In this document: positions 1 through 8,979 of the stretch, piece by piece
Position numbering within the stretch: position 1 is the first letter of the stretch
Layout: every line of letters starts with the position of its first letter
Assembly (NCBI GenBank): GCA_964412105.1
Contig: CAYPNM010000022.1
Location: 1 to 52,722, forward strand
Direction of reading: 5' to 3'
Source of the DNA: JAKAGZ01 sp964412105
GTDB taxonomy: Bacteria; Bacteroidota; Ignavibacteria; Ignavibacteriales; Ignavibacteriaceae
DNA: 52,722 bases
Program-made: the position numbers and the translations under genes
The notes under the pieces: model-generated
Database searches by the model: none
What the model was told of the DNA's origin: nothing
The model's input: the letters and a program-made list of their open reading frames with translations, nothing else

Positions 1-1
1 A

Positions 2-76
2 AATGTTTTTGACGGATTAGTTTATGGCCTGGTAACTGCAGGTGTGTTTGGGTGGCTGTGGCCAGCGACCATATAA
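2..76 (+). CDS. C-terminal fragment of a small membrane protein (5' end outside window)
   Basis: The frame starting at base 2 is open to a TAA at 74-76 and ends in a hydrophobic stretch rich in Gly, Leu, Val and Trp (FDGLVYGLVTAGVFGWLWP), which looks like a terminal membrane helix. A terminator-like hairpin follows within 20 bases, as expected at a real gene end. Only about 24 residues are visible, so the family cannot be fixed; small holin-like or inner-membrane proteins of environmental Bacteroidota can end this way. The call rests on composition and the hairpin alone. Confidence 0.45.
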   Translation, partial: NVFDGLVYGLVTAGVFGWLWPATI

Positions 77-90
77 CCCGCTCTCACTCT

Positions 91-125
91 TAATCCCTCT
101 TCTTGTAAAGCAGAGGGATTATTTA
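91..125 (+). terminator. Rho-independent terminator candidate
   Basis: A 10-bp inverted repeat, TAATCCCTCT at 91-100 and AGAGGGATTA at 112-121, encloses an 11-base loop and is followed by a T-rich stretch. It lies just after the partial gene that ends at 76. Confidence 0.6.
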
Positions 126-383
126 TCAGTTTGTCTTTGCTATAGGCAGATATATAAGACGGGCCGTTAACTGTCCCAAAAAATCCTTCGAACACCTGGT
201 CTTACCGTTAGAATAATCATTATTTCAAATGTACACTTTATTGAATACGTTGTACATTCATATTAATGAACATCTAAACGGCAATATCTGAAGGGGAAGT
301 AGTCAGGATGAATTTACTTGTCTATGGCGTGCCGGATCGTGATTAATTCAACAAATTAAATTAATAAATAAGAACTGACGCAG
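126..383. other. Intergenic region upstream of the ABC exporter
   Basis: No gene is visible. The only structured element is an inverted repeat AATGTAC (228-234) / GTACATT (252-258) with a 17-base spacer, which could be an operator for the ABC genes starting at 384. No clear ribosome binding site precedes base 384, and no convincing promoter could be fixed by eye. Confidence 0.3.
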
Positions 384-1262
384 ATGAAACTTATAATAGA
401 AAATGTAAGCAAAGTATATAAAGGTTCCGTTTGGGGATTGAAAGATTTTAACATGGAACTCAATGCTGGCGTTGTTGGATTACTTGGCCCCAACGGTGCC
501 GGAAAATCTACTTTAATGCGTATACTTGCCACAATTACGAGACCGACAAAAGGCCGTGTAATTTGGAATGGAAAGGATACTGCGAAGCATCCTAACGATT
601 TACGCAAAATATTGGGTTACCTGCCGCAGGACTTTGATGTTTATCCTAATTTGAATGCAACGGAATTTCTCGAATACATGGCAGCGATCAAAGGACTGGA
701 TAAAATCACATCAGGTAAACGGATTGAAGAACTTTTGCAGGTACTTAATATTTTCGATAATCGAAAACAACCTCTAAGCGGATACTCAGGCGGAATGAAA
801 CAGAGGGTTGGCATAGCCCAGGCATTGTTAAATGATCCCAAATTTTTAATTGTTGATGAACCAACCGCCGGGCTTGATCCGGAGGAGCGTGTTAGGTTCA
901 GAAGTTTACTTTCCGAATTGCCGGGTGAACGAATGGTTATACTTTCATCTCACATTGTATCCGATGTCGAAGCTACCGCAATGGATATCGCATTAATAAA
1001 AAAAGGGGAATTGGTTTTTAAGAAAACCCCCGGAGATATGATTGAAATGATGAGCGGAAAAGTCTGGGAGTTTGAGATCCAGAGCGATGAGCTGCAGGCA
1101 TTGAAAGAAAAATTCATTATAAGCAGCACCTTCCGGCGCAAAGATGGAATAGTTGTGCGGATAGTTTCTGATGATAAGCCTTCACAAAATGCAAGTTTAG
1201 CGGCCCCTAAACTGGAAGACGCTTATCTTTATTACGTTTCCCCAAACGGAAGAGGCGCGTGA
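384..1262 (+). CDS. ABC transporter ATP-binding protein
   Basis: This is the cytoplasmic ATPase that powers the permease encoded immediately downstream. All nucleotide-binding motifs are present: Walker A GPNGAGKST around residues 35-43, a Q-loop glutamine near 82, the signature YSGGMKQ near 134-140, Walker B LIVDEP with catalytic Glu near 159, and the H-loop His near 190. At 292 residues it has the usual single-NBD length with a short C-terminal extension. It resembles the ABC-2 exporter class, in which ATPase and permease are separate proteins. The stop codon overlaps the possible GTG start of the next gene, so the two are surely co-expressed. The substrate cannot be told from the sequence. 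Confidence 0.92.
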   Translation: MKLIIENVSKVYKGSVWGLKDFNMELNAGVVGLLGPNGAGKSTLMRILATITRPTKGRVIWNGKDTAKHPNDLRKILGYLPQDFDVYPNLNATEFLEYMAAIKGLDKITSGKRIEELLQVLNIFDNRKQPLSGYSGGMKQRVGIAQALLNDPKFLIVDEPTAGLDPEERVRFRSLLSELPGERMVILSSHIVSDVEATAMDIALIKKGELVFKKTPGDMIEMMSGKVWEFEIQSDELQALKEKFIISSTFRRKDGIVVRIVSDDKPSQNASLAAPKLEDAYLYYVSPNGRGA

Positions 1263-2872
1263 TTATCATGTTTAGAGTTTTATATCAAATTGCACGTGCT
1301 GATTTCCTTGAACGAACGCGTCGTTATTCATTTCTTGTAACTACTGGAATATTGATTTATTTAGCTTATTTATCTTTTCCCCCCATCGACACAAAGTATC
1401 TTGTTGTCTCAATGCGTGATTACCGTGGCATTTATAATTCGGCATGGATGGGAAGCAGTATTGCTCTTTTATGCAATACACTTTTAGCTCTTGCAGGTTT
1501 TTACCTTATTAACAATTCCATTAAGCGTGATGATACAACAGGTGTCGGACAAATAATAGCAGCTACTCCTATTACAAAGTGGGCATACCTGTTTGGCAAA
1601 TTTTTCAGCAATCTTGTTTTTCTAATGTCGATGGTGGGAATTGTTGCCGTTGCTGCAATTGGTATGCAGTTATACAGGGCCGAGTCTGCTACAATCGAAT
1701 TATGGAAATTTTTCTCTCCAATAATTATTACCACTATACCTATGATGGCATTAGTGTCTGCCGTTGCATTGCTGTTTGAATCTGTAAGGTTCCTGCGGGG
1801 TGGTATCGGAAATGTTCTCTATTATGGTTTATTAATGGCTACACTCATGACTTCAATAGGGTTTGAGAATGAATACACATCAAAAGATCTGTCTCCAAGA
1901 CCATTCGGAGTTTCTTTGATAGTAGGCAGTATGCAGAAAGCAGCTTATGAAAATTTCCCCCATGACTATAAAGGGGGTTTTGAGATCGGCGGCAGCCCCG
2001 TAAGGAACCACGTTATAACTTTTGTTTGGGATGGTGTTGACTGGAATCTTAATATAATACTTTGGCGCTTGTTCTGGATTGGCGTTTCATTTTTAATAAC
2101 ATTAATGGTTACACTATTTTTCAAACGGTTTGATCAATCCTATCAATACAGAAAAAAGAAAATGAAGAAAAATAAAATTCCGGATGAAGAGCAGGTTTTA
2201 ACATTTCCTGTTTATCACAATAGAAATATTCAGCTTACACCGCTGGCAGAAAATAAAACCGACCGTTTAGCAGCATTGGTAATAACTGTAACAGGCGAAT
2301 TAAAAATTATGTTAAAAGGACTGTATAAAATCTGGTATCTCGCCGCACTCGCTTTAATAGTCGTAAGTATCACGATACCAATTAATGTTGCACGTCAATT
2401 CATTGTTCCCTTTGCCTGGGTATGGCCTATTTTAATCTGGTCAAAGATGGGTAACAAGGAATTTAAATACAGAACTAATCAATATGTTTTTTCTTCACCT
2501 TATCCTGTGTTAGGGCAACTCCCGGCTTTGTGGCTGGCAGGTTTTTTTGTAGCGCTAATTACCGGAATAGGCTGGCCTGTAAGAATGTTTTTTGCGGGTG
2601 AATTTAGTTTAATTACTGTATGGCTTGTAGGCGCCGCTTTTATTCCTTCGTTGGCTTTAGCTTTAGGTATATGGACCGGAAGCAGTAAAATGTTTGAAGT
2701 TATCTATTTCATTTTGTGGTACGTTGGTCCAATGGATCAAACCCCGTTTCTTGATTTTATAGGTATTACCGGGAACAAACTCGCACCGGGGACTACATTC
2801 ACATTTTTTGTCATAACCCTGGTATTGATTGTTTTTTCAGTGATCGGCCGAAGGCGGCAGGTTTATGTCTAA
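1259..2872 (+). CDS. ABC-2 type transporter permease
   Basis: This multi-spanning inner-membrane protein of up to 537 residues has roughly a dozen hydrophobic segments in two blocks separated by a charged cytoplasmic linker (the stretch rich in KKKMKKNK near residue 300). It is the membrane partner of the ATPase ending at 1262. Two starts are possible: GTG at 1259, overlapping the upstream stop by 4 bases, or ATG at 1268; the second gives a more typical N-terminus (MFRVLYQIARADF). The N-terminal half resembles ABC-2 permeases that act on peptides, lipids or antibiotics, but no substrate can be named. The gene is followed by a hairpin and faces the convergent M13 peptidase gene. Confidence 0.85.
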   Translation: MIIMFRVLYQIARADFLERTRRYSFLVTTGILIYLAYLSFPPIDTKYLVVSMRDYRGIYNSAWMGSSIALLCNTLLALAGFYLINNSIKRDDTTGVGQIIAATPITKWAYLFGKFFSNLVFLMSMVGIVAVAAIGMQLYRAESATIELWKFFSPIIITTIPMMALVSAVALLFESVRFLRGGIGNVLYYGLLMATLMTSIGFENEYTSKDLSPRPFGVSLIVGSMQKAAYENFPHDYKGGFEIGGSPVRNHVITFVWDGVDWNLNIILWRLFWIGVSFLITLMVTLFFKRFDQSYQYRKKKMKKNKIPDEEQVLTFPVYHNRNIQLTPLAENKTDRLAALVITVTGELKIMLKGLYKIWYLAALALIVVSITIPINVARQFIVPFAWVWPILIWSKMGNKEFKYRTNQYVFSSPYPVLGQLPALWLAGFFVALITGIGWPVRMFFAGEFSLITVWLVGAAFIPSLALALGIWTGSSKMFEVIYFILWYVGPMDQTPFLDFIGITGNKLAPGTTFTFFVITLVLIVFSVIGRRRQVYV

Positions 2873-2897
2873 CCGGCATTTTTATAGCTTTTAGCAC

Positions 2898-2946
2898 AGA
2901 GACACGCCATCCTACCATAGTCGGGCAAGAGCGTGTCTCTATTTTA
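2898..2946. terminator. Hairpin between convergent genes
   Basis: A perfect 10-bp inverted repeat, AGAGACACGC (2898-2907) and GCGTGTCTCT (2931-2940), with a 23-base loop is followed by ATTTTAAA. It lies between the ABC permease and the convergent M13 peptidase gene and could stop transcription from either side. The long loop and weak T-run lower confidence. The left arm reads CACAGAGACAC with its neighbours, which resembles the CTCTGTG-type intergenic repeat near 52.1 kb. Confidence 0.45.
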
Positions 2947-2956
2947 AAGTCAATTT

Positions 2957-5005
2957 TTACCAGATATTCACAACTTTGTCAGGTGGATTTCTCATTGGAT
3001 CTCCTTCCTTAACATTAAAAGCTTTCCAGAATTCCGGCATGTTGCTTAAAGGGCCGATAACTCTGTATTTGCCGGGCGAGTGTGGATCGGTTTTTAATCC
3101 CAGCATTAATGCTTTATCTCTTTCATTGTTTCGCCAAACCTGTGCCCATGAAAGGAAAAATCTCTGTTCAGGAGTAAAACTATCAATTGTTTTATTTTCT
3201 TTATATTCTTTAGTCTTTTCAAAGGCGGTGAACGAGACTGTAAGACCACCCAAATCTGCAATGTTTTCACCTGTTGTTAACGCACCATTAATGTGCATTG
3301 AATCAATTGGCATATAGGAATTAAACTGATCAATAATTTTTTGGGCTCTTGCTTTGAATCTGTCGTTATCTTCCTTTGTCCACCAATCTTTTAAATTTCC
3401 CTCAGCATCGTATTTTCTACCTTGATCATCGAAACCATGTGTAATTTCGTGTCCTATTACTGCCCCCATTGCACCGTAGTTAACAGCATCATCTGCATCC
3501 TGGTTAAAGAACGGAGGCTGTAGAATTGCTGCCGGAAAAACTATTTCATTTCTTGTTCCACTATTGTAAGCATTGACTGTCTGTGGTGTCATCCCCCATT
3601 CAGTTTTATCGACAGGCTTACCAATCTTATTGAGGTTTCGCTCAACCGCAAATTCACTTCCTCTGATCATATTTGATGCATATGAATCTCTTTTGATTAC
3701 TAATTTTGAATAGTCTCTCCATTTATCAGGGTATCCGATTTTTACAGTAAAATGTTTTAGCTTATTCAGAGCTTGTTCCTTAGTAGTATCGCTCATCCAG
3801 TCAGCGGCTTTTATCCTTTCTCCCATAGCTTCAAGCAAATTCTTTACAATAGCTTGAGCTCTTGCTTTTGCTTCCGGTGGAAATGTTTCCTTTACAAAAA
3901 TCTGTCCAAGAGCCTCACCCAGTACACGGTTTGCGGAGCGTAATACTCTTTTCCATCTTTCCGGTAAAACTTTTGCACCATGCATAAATTTACCATTAAA
4001 ATCGAAATTCTCATCTTCAAATGGCGAGCTCAAATAATTTGCAGCATCATCAACAACTCTCCAGGTTAAATAGACTTTCCAATCTGCTAAAGGAACATCC
4101 TTCATCATTACGGCTACTTCCTTAAAGAAGTCAGGCTGTGCAACATTAACATCTCCGGGATTTGAAAGCCCAATCCCGTTAAAAAATGTTTGCCATTCAA
4201 ATCCAGGAGTTATTTCCTCTAGTTTTGAGAGTGTCATTTTATTATAGGTTTTATCCGGATTTCTCCTTTCAACTCTTGTCATAGAAGATTTTGCAAGGCG
4301 TGTCTCTATGTTCATTACAGTCTGTGCATTCTTTTCTGCTCTTGCTTTATTCTCACCTATTAGCATGAACATTCTTGCTACATGAGGGACATATTTTTCT
4401 CTGACTTCTTTAGAGCGCGCATCATCATTTAAGTAATAATCTCTATCTGGCAGTCCAAGCCCTCCCTGTGATAATTGTGAAATCACCATATCGCTGTTTT
4501 TTTCGTCTGCGGATCCGTAAAATCTGAACATAGGCGATACACCTTTTTTAAAAAGTGCGGCCATTACCTTGTATATTTGAGGGAGAGTATTAATCTCGGA
4601 GATTGTTTTAAGTTCCGGTTTAATCGGATTATAACCTTCTTTCTCTATTTGAGCAGTATCCATTCCCGTATAGTAAAAGTCTCCGATCTTTTGCTCGTTG
4701 CTCCCCGGCTCAGCATCTTTATTATCTGCTGCGTCCTCAAGTATATTTTTCAATATTTTATAGTTTTCTTCAGTTAGTATTTCAAATGTTCCCCATCTGC
4801 TGTATTCAGCTGGAACCGGATTATTTTTCAGCCAGCTTCCATCTGCGTATTCATAAAAATCTTTTGTAGGACTGACAGTCGTATCCATATTACTTCTATC
4901 CAATCCCTTGACATCATTTTCATCCTGAGAAAAAGTCAATGCCGGATATAATATCACTAACATGATCAGTATAATCAGTGAAAAATTAAATTTGCTTTTT
5001 GACAT
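2957..5005 (-). CDS. Secreted M13-family (neprilysin/PepO-like) zinc metallopeptidase
   Basis: This is an exported zinc endopeptidase that trims short peptides. The gluzincin site is complete: HEITH with the following GFDDQGR, and downstream ENIADLGG, which supplies the third zinc ligand. The long helical N-terminal half and the C-terminal region are both present, giving the usual length of about 680 residues. I chose the ATG at 5005: it is preceded by AAAGGTG at good spacing and begins a clean signal peptide (MSKSKFNFSLIILIMLV, cleavage expected near LTFSQ). The frame extends upstream to 5077, but that extension spoils the signal peptide. The protein probably acts in the periplasm or outside the cell and feeds peptides into the amino-acid catabolism encoded further along. 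Confidence 0.92.
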   Translation of the reverse strand: MSKSKFNFSLIILIMLVILYPALTFSQDENDVKGLDRSNMDTTVSPTKDFYEYADGSWLKNNPVPAEYSRWGTFEILTEENYKILKNILEDAADNKDAEPGSNEQKIGDFYYTGMDTAQIEKEGYNPIKPELKTISEINTLPQIYKVMAALFKKGVSPMFRFYGSADEKNSDMVISQLSQGGLGLPDRDYYLNDDARSKEVREKYVPHVARMFMLIGENKARAEKNAQTVMNIETRLAKSSMTRVERRNPDKTYNKMTLSKLEEITPGFEWQTFFNGIGLSNPGDVNVAQPDFFKEVAVMMKDVPLADWKVYLTWRVVDDAANYLSSPFEDENFDFNGKFMHGAKVLPERWKRVLRSANRVLGEALGQIFVKETFPPEAKARAQAIVKNLLEAMGERIKAADWMSDTTKEQALNKLKHFTVKIGYPDKWRDYSKLVIKRDSYASNMIRGSEFAVERNLNKIGKPVDKTEWGMTPQTVNAYNSGTRNEIVFPAAILQPPFFNQDADDAVNYGAMGAVIGHEITHGFDDQGRKYDAEGNLKDWWTKEDNDRFKARAQKIIDQFNSYMPIDSMHINGALTTGENIADLGGLTVSFTAFEKTKEYKENKTIDSFTPEQRFFLSWAQVWRNNERDKALMLGLKTDPHSPGKYRVIGPLSNMPEFWKAFNVKEGDPMRNPPDKVVNIW

Positions 5006-5351
5006 TATTACACCTTTAGTATAAATATAAATTATTACGTAATGAGCCGAAGCTTTTAAATATAATATTATTGACAATCATAATTAAGCAAAAAGTGATG
5101 GAAGAACTATAAACCTATAACCTTTTCAATTGAGGTAAATTGTAAATTTGGTTAACCAAAAATCAATCTATGAATCCGTTCATGTAATAATCATCTTATT
5201 AGAAGAAACAAATCCCTATTATTCATTGTCTAATTGAGTATGTTTTTCGACAGGCATTTTCAGGGGAAAATCGCTCTTCGATGCATAATTTGCCGTAGCA
5301 ACTGGCCGGCAATAGACTAAATTTCTAACATTTAATAAAACGGGAGAAGTT
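5006..5351. other. Divergent intergenic region with a small inverted repeat
   Basis: No gene is seen here between the leftward peptidase and the rightward secreted protein. It should hold both promoters. The only structured element is TTGCCG (5290-5295) / CGGCAA (5307-5312), an inverted repeat with an 11-base spacer about 40 bases before the start at 5352. It may be an operator or a leader hairpin. Confidence 0.3.
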
Positions 5352-5813
5352 ATGAAATCCTTTAAAATTTTATCCATTCTTTTTCTTTCATTCTTTTTTA
5401 TTTCTTCTTCATTTGCATTAAGTAAATTATCAGATGAAGACATGTCATCAATCAAGAAAACAATTCAGGAATTTGAAAAGAATATTGATACTCAAAATGC
5501 TAATGACATGGAGAAAATAATATCTACTAATTCTACTTTCGTTCAGGTAATTGCGGTTACGAAAAAAACAACTGAATATAATTCGACCGATTATCTTAGT
5601 GCCTTAAAAAACCGACAGATAGGCGGCTGGGAAAGACAACTTGATATTCAAAGTATAGATGCTGCAGGCAACACAGCATTTGCAAAAATTCAGGCTAAAG
5701 ATGCCCGAATGACTTCAACCGGTTTTATTACTTTAGTAAAGGAAAATAATAACTGGAAAATTGTCTGTGCCACTTATTATATGGAACTTAATCAAAATAG
5801 TGCTAGCATTTAA
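5352..5813 (+). CDS. Secreted NTF2-like (SnoaL/DUF4440-type) protein
   Basis: This 153-residue protein has a typical Sec signal peptide (residues 1 to about 22, MKSFKILSILFLSFFF) and a single small domain. The pattern of an N-terminal helix (DEDMSSIKKTIQEFEKNIDT), a central strand region and a terminal NNWKIVCATYYME strand fits the NTF2-like fold of DUF4440 or lumazine-binding-like proteins. These bind small ligands or act as minor enzymes; no catalytic residue can be assigned. The start has a good ribosome binding site (GGGAG), and a strong terminator follows the stop, so the gene is probably transcribed alone. Confidence 0.7.
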   Translation: MKSFKILSILFLSFFFISSSFALSKLSDEDMSSIKKTIQEFEKNIDTQNANDMEKIISTNSTFVQVIAVTKKTTEYNSTDYLSALKNRQIGGWERQLDIQSIDAAGNTAFAKIQAKDARMTSTGFITLVKENNNWKIVCATYYMELNQNSASI

Positions 5814-5824
5814 AAATTAAAAAC

Positions 5825-5858
5825 GGTGCAGCTATTTAATGCTGCACCACATTTTTTA
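5825..5858 (+). terminator. Rho-independent terminator
   Basis: GGTGCAGC (5825-5832) pairs perfectly with GCTGCACC (5841-5848) across an 8-base loop and is followed by ACATTTTTTA. It lies 11 bases after the stop of the secreted NTF2-like gene. Confidence 0.8.
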
Positions 5859-6112
5859 CCTTCCTTAAAAACAAGTAAATATTAATTGCATTTATAGCTC
5901 TGTACCATAAAGTCCCATACCTGAATAACTCAAAAAGATTAGCTGCTTAACTTGATGATTATTATTCTAACTATTATTATATATAATGAATCAGCTGAAT
6001 CTATTCATTCCCTAAGCAATAGTTAAATTAAGATAATTTTATGAAGTGGTTTAATAAATGTGGTCATAAATAAAATAAGCAAATAATATTTCCAACAAAA
6101 AAGGAGAATAAA

Positions 6113-6922
6113 ATGGAGCAAGTTTTTTCATCTTTGCGAAATCTTGCGGTTTTATATGGTATGGACATAATCTCAGCGATATTAATACTCGTAGTGGGAT
6201 TATGGGTTGCAAAAATCATTAAGAGATTTTTGCATAAAGTATTAACTAATAGAGGTCTTGATAAAACAATAAATTCGTTCGTTACAAATTTAACTTATGT
6301 CGGATTAGTTGTCTTTGTAATTATTGCTACACTATCAAAAGTTGGTATTCAGACAACTTCATTTATTGCTGTTATCGGTGCAGCAGGTCTTGCTGTTGGC
6401 CTCGCTTTACAGGGAGCGCTTGCTAATTTTGCTGCCGGATTTCTTTTAATTTTATTCCGTCCTTTTAAGTCTGGGGACTTCATTCAGGCTGCGGGTAGCG
6501 CTGGAACTATCGAGGACATTCAGATGCTTTATACGCAGTTAAAAACACCCGAAAATGTTAAAGTCGTAATTCCAAACGGAAAATTAATGGGTGATATTAT
6601 TGTTAATTATTCTGCCAATGATACAAGAAGAGCCGAATGGATCTTTGGAGTGGGTTATAACGACAATATGAAAAAAGTGAGAGAAATAATTCAATCATTA
6701 ATAGAAAATAAAAAAAGGATTCTCACTGATCCAAAACCACAGATACTTGTTAAAGAATTGGCGGACAGCAGCGTAAATTTTGCTGTCAGAGCTTATATAA
6801 GCACAGGGGATTTTTGGAATGTCTATTTTGAAATGACTGAAAAAGTAAAGGAAAGATTTGACCAGGAGGGGATAAACATTCCATTCCCCCAACGAGATGT
6901 GCATATGTTCCAGGCAAGTTAA
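6113..6922 (+). CDS. mscS: Small-conductance mechanosensitive channel (MscS family)
   Basis: This inner-membrane channel opens under membrane tension to release solutes during hypo-osmotic shock. The 269-residue length matches classic MscS. Three N-terminal hydrophobic segments are visible; the third is the Gly/Ala-rich pore helix (AAGLAVGLALQGALANFAAG, about residues 85-105), followed by the conserved FRPFKSGDFI at the start of the beta domain and a C-terminal alpha/beta domain ending near FPQRDVHM. A strong ribosome binding site (AAGGAG) precedes the ATG. The gene stands alone, about 300 bases after the preceding terminator, and faces the convergent efflux cluster. Confidence 0.93.
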   Translation: MEQVFSSLRNLAVLYGMDIISAILILVVGLWVAKIIKRFLHKVLTNRGLDKTINSFVTNLTYVGLVVFVIIATLSKVGIQTTSFIAVIGAAGLAVGLALQGALANFAAGFLLILFRPFKSGDFIQAAGSAGTIEDIQMLYTQLKTPENVKVVIPNGKLMGDIIVNYSANDTRRAEWIFGVGYNDNMKKVREIIQSLIENKKRILTDPKPQILVKELADSSVNFAVRAYISTGDFWNVYFEMTEKVKERFDQEGINIPFPQRDVHMFQAS

Positions 6923-6978
6923 ATAAACTTCCTACTAAAAGGTTTATTTATATAATTATTAATTAGAGTCCAATTAAA

Positions 6979-7029
6979 TTGCGATCTTTGTTAAAAGTTC
7001 CGGAATATTATTAATACAGAGATCGCAAT
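6979..7029. terminator. Possible hairpin between convergent genes
   Basis: ATTGCGATCT (6979-6988) and AGATCGCAAT (7020-7029) form a perfect 10-bp inverted repeat with a 31-base loop, in the gap between mscS and the leftward MFS gene. The placement suits a bidirectional terminator, but the loop is long and there is no strong T-run. Confidence 0.35.
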
Positions 7030-7129
7030 AAAATTCAATTACAAATATTATCAATCAACATCACCAATTGTATCTTTTCGTTCGTAGCCGTTGACAATGT
7101 TTTGATATTTCTTTTTATGATATAAATAT

Positions 7130-8734
7130 TTATTTGGCAGGTTTAACTTTAGCCGAATTCTTTTTCTTTTTATACTTTAGGAAAATCAAAGGGAGTAATA
7201 TAGTTATTGTAATGGCAGCTCCTGCTAAAAAGTCATCAGCTATTCCACGAACAAATGCCTGTGCTGTTAAATTTTGAACAATCAAAATTTTAGCCCTCGT
7301 TGCAACCTGACTTCCTGCTCCTCCCAATGATTGCTGTACAAAATACTTAAGTCCGCTTTGTATATGCTTAAATTCTTCAGAATATTGATTTACGGATTGA
7401 CTATACATTGCAGTATGATAAATAACTCTGCGTGTAAGTAGGGTCCCTAAAATTGCAACGCCAAAGCTCCCACCTACCTGGCGAATAGTGTTGAACAATC
7501 CAGTAGCCTGCGCCATTTTTTCCTTTGGAATATTGTTTATTGCAACAGTGCTTAATGGGATAAACATAAATCCTAATCCGAATCCTCTTATAATGAGTGG
7601 CAGTAAAATGCCACCGTATTCAGTGTTAAGCGAGAGATCCTTATAGAAGTACATACTGAAAAAAGTTAAGATTATCCCGATTGAAATTGGAATCTTCGGA
7701 TTTAATTTATCTGTCATCTTTCCTGCAACAGGTGACATAATGGCTTGGATAATACCTACTGGAAAAAATACAAGTCCCGCTTGTAGTGCTGTATAACCAA
7801 GAGAATTTTGCAGATAAATTGGCAATAGAAACGAATTACCAAAAAATGCCAGGCCGAAAATAAAGAACATTATATTGGATAATCCGAAATTGCGGTTCTT
7901 TAATATTCTTAAATCCAGTATAGGATTTTCGGTTGAGAATTCTCTTGCCAAAAAGATAACCAGGCTTATAAATGATATAAAGAAACAGGCTAAAATAAAA
8001 TTTGAGGTCCATCCACCTGTATTCCAGGAGGAATTTCCATCTGAAAGTGCTAAAAGGAGAGCTATAAGAAATACGGTCATGCTGATAAGTCCTATCATAT
8101 CGAACTTACCTCTTCTAGGAATTTTATATTCTTTTAAAATTATCCAGGCAGCAGCTACACCTATAATGCCTATTGGTACATTTATATCGAAGATTGCATT
8201 CCAATCGAATCTGTCAATTAAATAACCGCCGAACATTGGTCCGAGTGAAATAGAGGCCGCAGCGGCAATGCCCCAAAATCCCAGTGCGAATCCCCGCTGT
8301 TCCGGGGGAAATTCTCTTGTAATAATTGCCATACCGACGGGCATTATAAAGCCTGCACCTGCTCCCTGGATGATTCTGAAAAATATCAGCATGTTTTCAT
8401 TCGCAGCCAAACTACAGAGCAAAGAACCGGCAGTAAACAATATCAATCCAAGATTATATGTACTCTTATAACCAAAATGATCTGCTATCCAGCCTGATGA
8501 CGGAAAAATTACAGAACGAACTAGCAGATATACGGTTAATACCCATTCAATCTTATCTACACTTACGCTAAATGCAGCCATCATCTTAGGCATGGCGACA
8601 TTTACTATCGAAGCATCGAGAACAGATATAAATGTGCCGAGCATAACTACCGCAAGCACGAGCCATTTGTAATATGAGCGTTCGTAAAGATTGGACAGTG
8701 CTGTTATGCTATTGTTATTTATATTCTTAGACAT
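7130..8734 (-). CDS. DHA2-family drug:H+ antiporter (EmrB/QacA type), second copy
   Basis: This inner-membrane proton-driven multidrug exporter has 534 residues and about 14 hydrophobic segments, as expected for the DHA2 branch of the MFS. Visible motifs include the helix-1 region LGTFISVLDASIVNVAMPKM and the later GAGAGFIMPVGMA and GGSFGVAILG segments. It is very similar along its whole length to the protein at 11751-13355, including a shared segment around LQNSLGYTALQAGLVFFP, and is clearly a tandem duplicate. It is the last gene of the leftward efflux cluster, 245 bases after the EntS-like gene, so it may have its own promoter. No strong ribosome binding site is visible. It could share the HlyD and TolC partners of its twin. 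Confidence 0.9.
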   Translation of the reverse strand: MSKNINNNSITALSNLYERSYYKWLVLAVVMLGTFISVLDASIVNVAMPKMMAAFSVSVDKIEWVLTVYLLVRSVIFPSSGWIADHFGYKSTYNLGLILFTAGSLLCSLAANENMLIFFRIIQGAGAGFIMPVGMAIITREFPPEQRGFALGFWGIAAAASISLGPMFGGYLIDRFDWNAIFDINVPIGIIGVAAAWIILKEYKIPRRGKFDMIGLISMTVFLIALLLALSDGNSSWNTGGWTSNFILACFFISFISLVIFLAREFSTENPILDLRILKNRNFGLSNIMFFIFGLAFFGNSFLLPIYLQNSLGYTALQAGLVFFPVGIIQAIMSPVAGKMTDKLNPKIPISIGIILTFFSMYFYKDLSLNTEYGGILLPLIIRGFGLGFMFIPLSTVAINNIPKEKMAQATGLFNTIRQVGGSFGVAILGTLLTRRVIYHTAMYSQSVNQYSEEFKHIQSGLKYFVQQSLGGAGSQVATRAKILIVQNLTAQAFVRGIADDFLAGAAITITILLPLIFLKYKKKKNSAKVKPAK

Positions 8735-8979
8735 TATTTATTCTATTTATATTCAAATTATCCTAAATGGGCTTTTCATTTTTGATTCCTGTTTCAGTCA
8801 AAATCAACGCTCACAAAACTTATTGGATAAATGCATAATTATTATTGCAAATGGGAATCCTTCATTTCGTAGAGGTTTGAGTGATAAAGGACAGTTCGGA
8901 AAAAATATTGGGAGTGTGTCAGTAATATGGAATGTTAAAAAAATGTCGCATAATATTCATAGATGAATTAAAAAATATT

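Noticed and set aside
5219..5455. Minus-strand frame across the start of the secreted NTF2-like gene
   Set aside because: It overlaps the signal-peptide region of a clear gene and has low-complexity composition.
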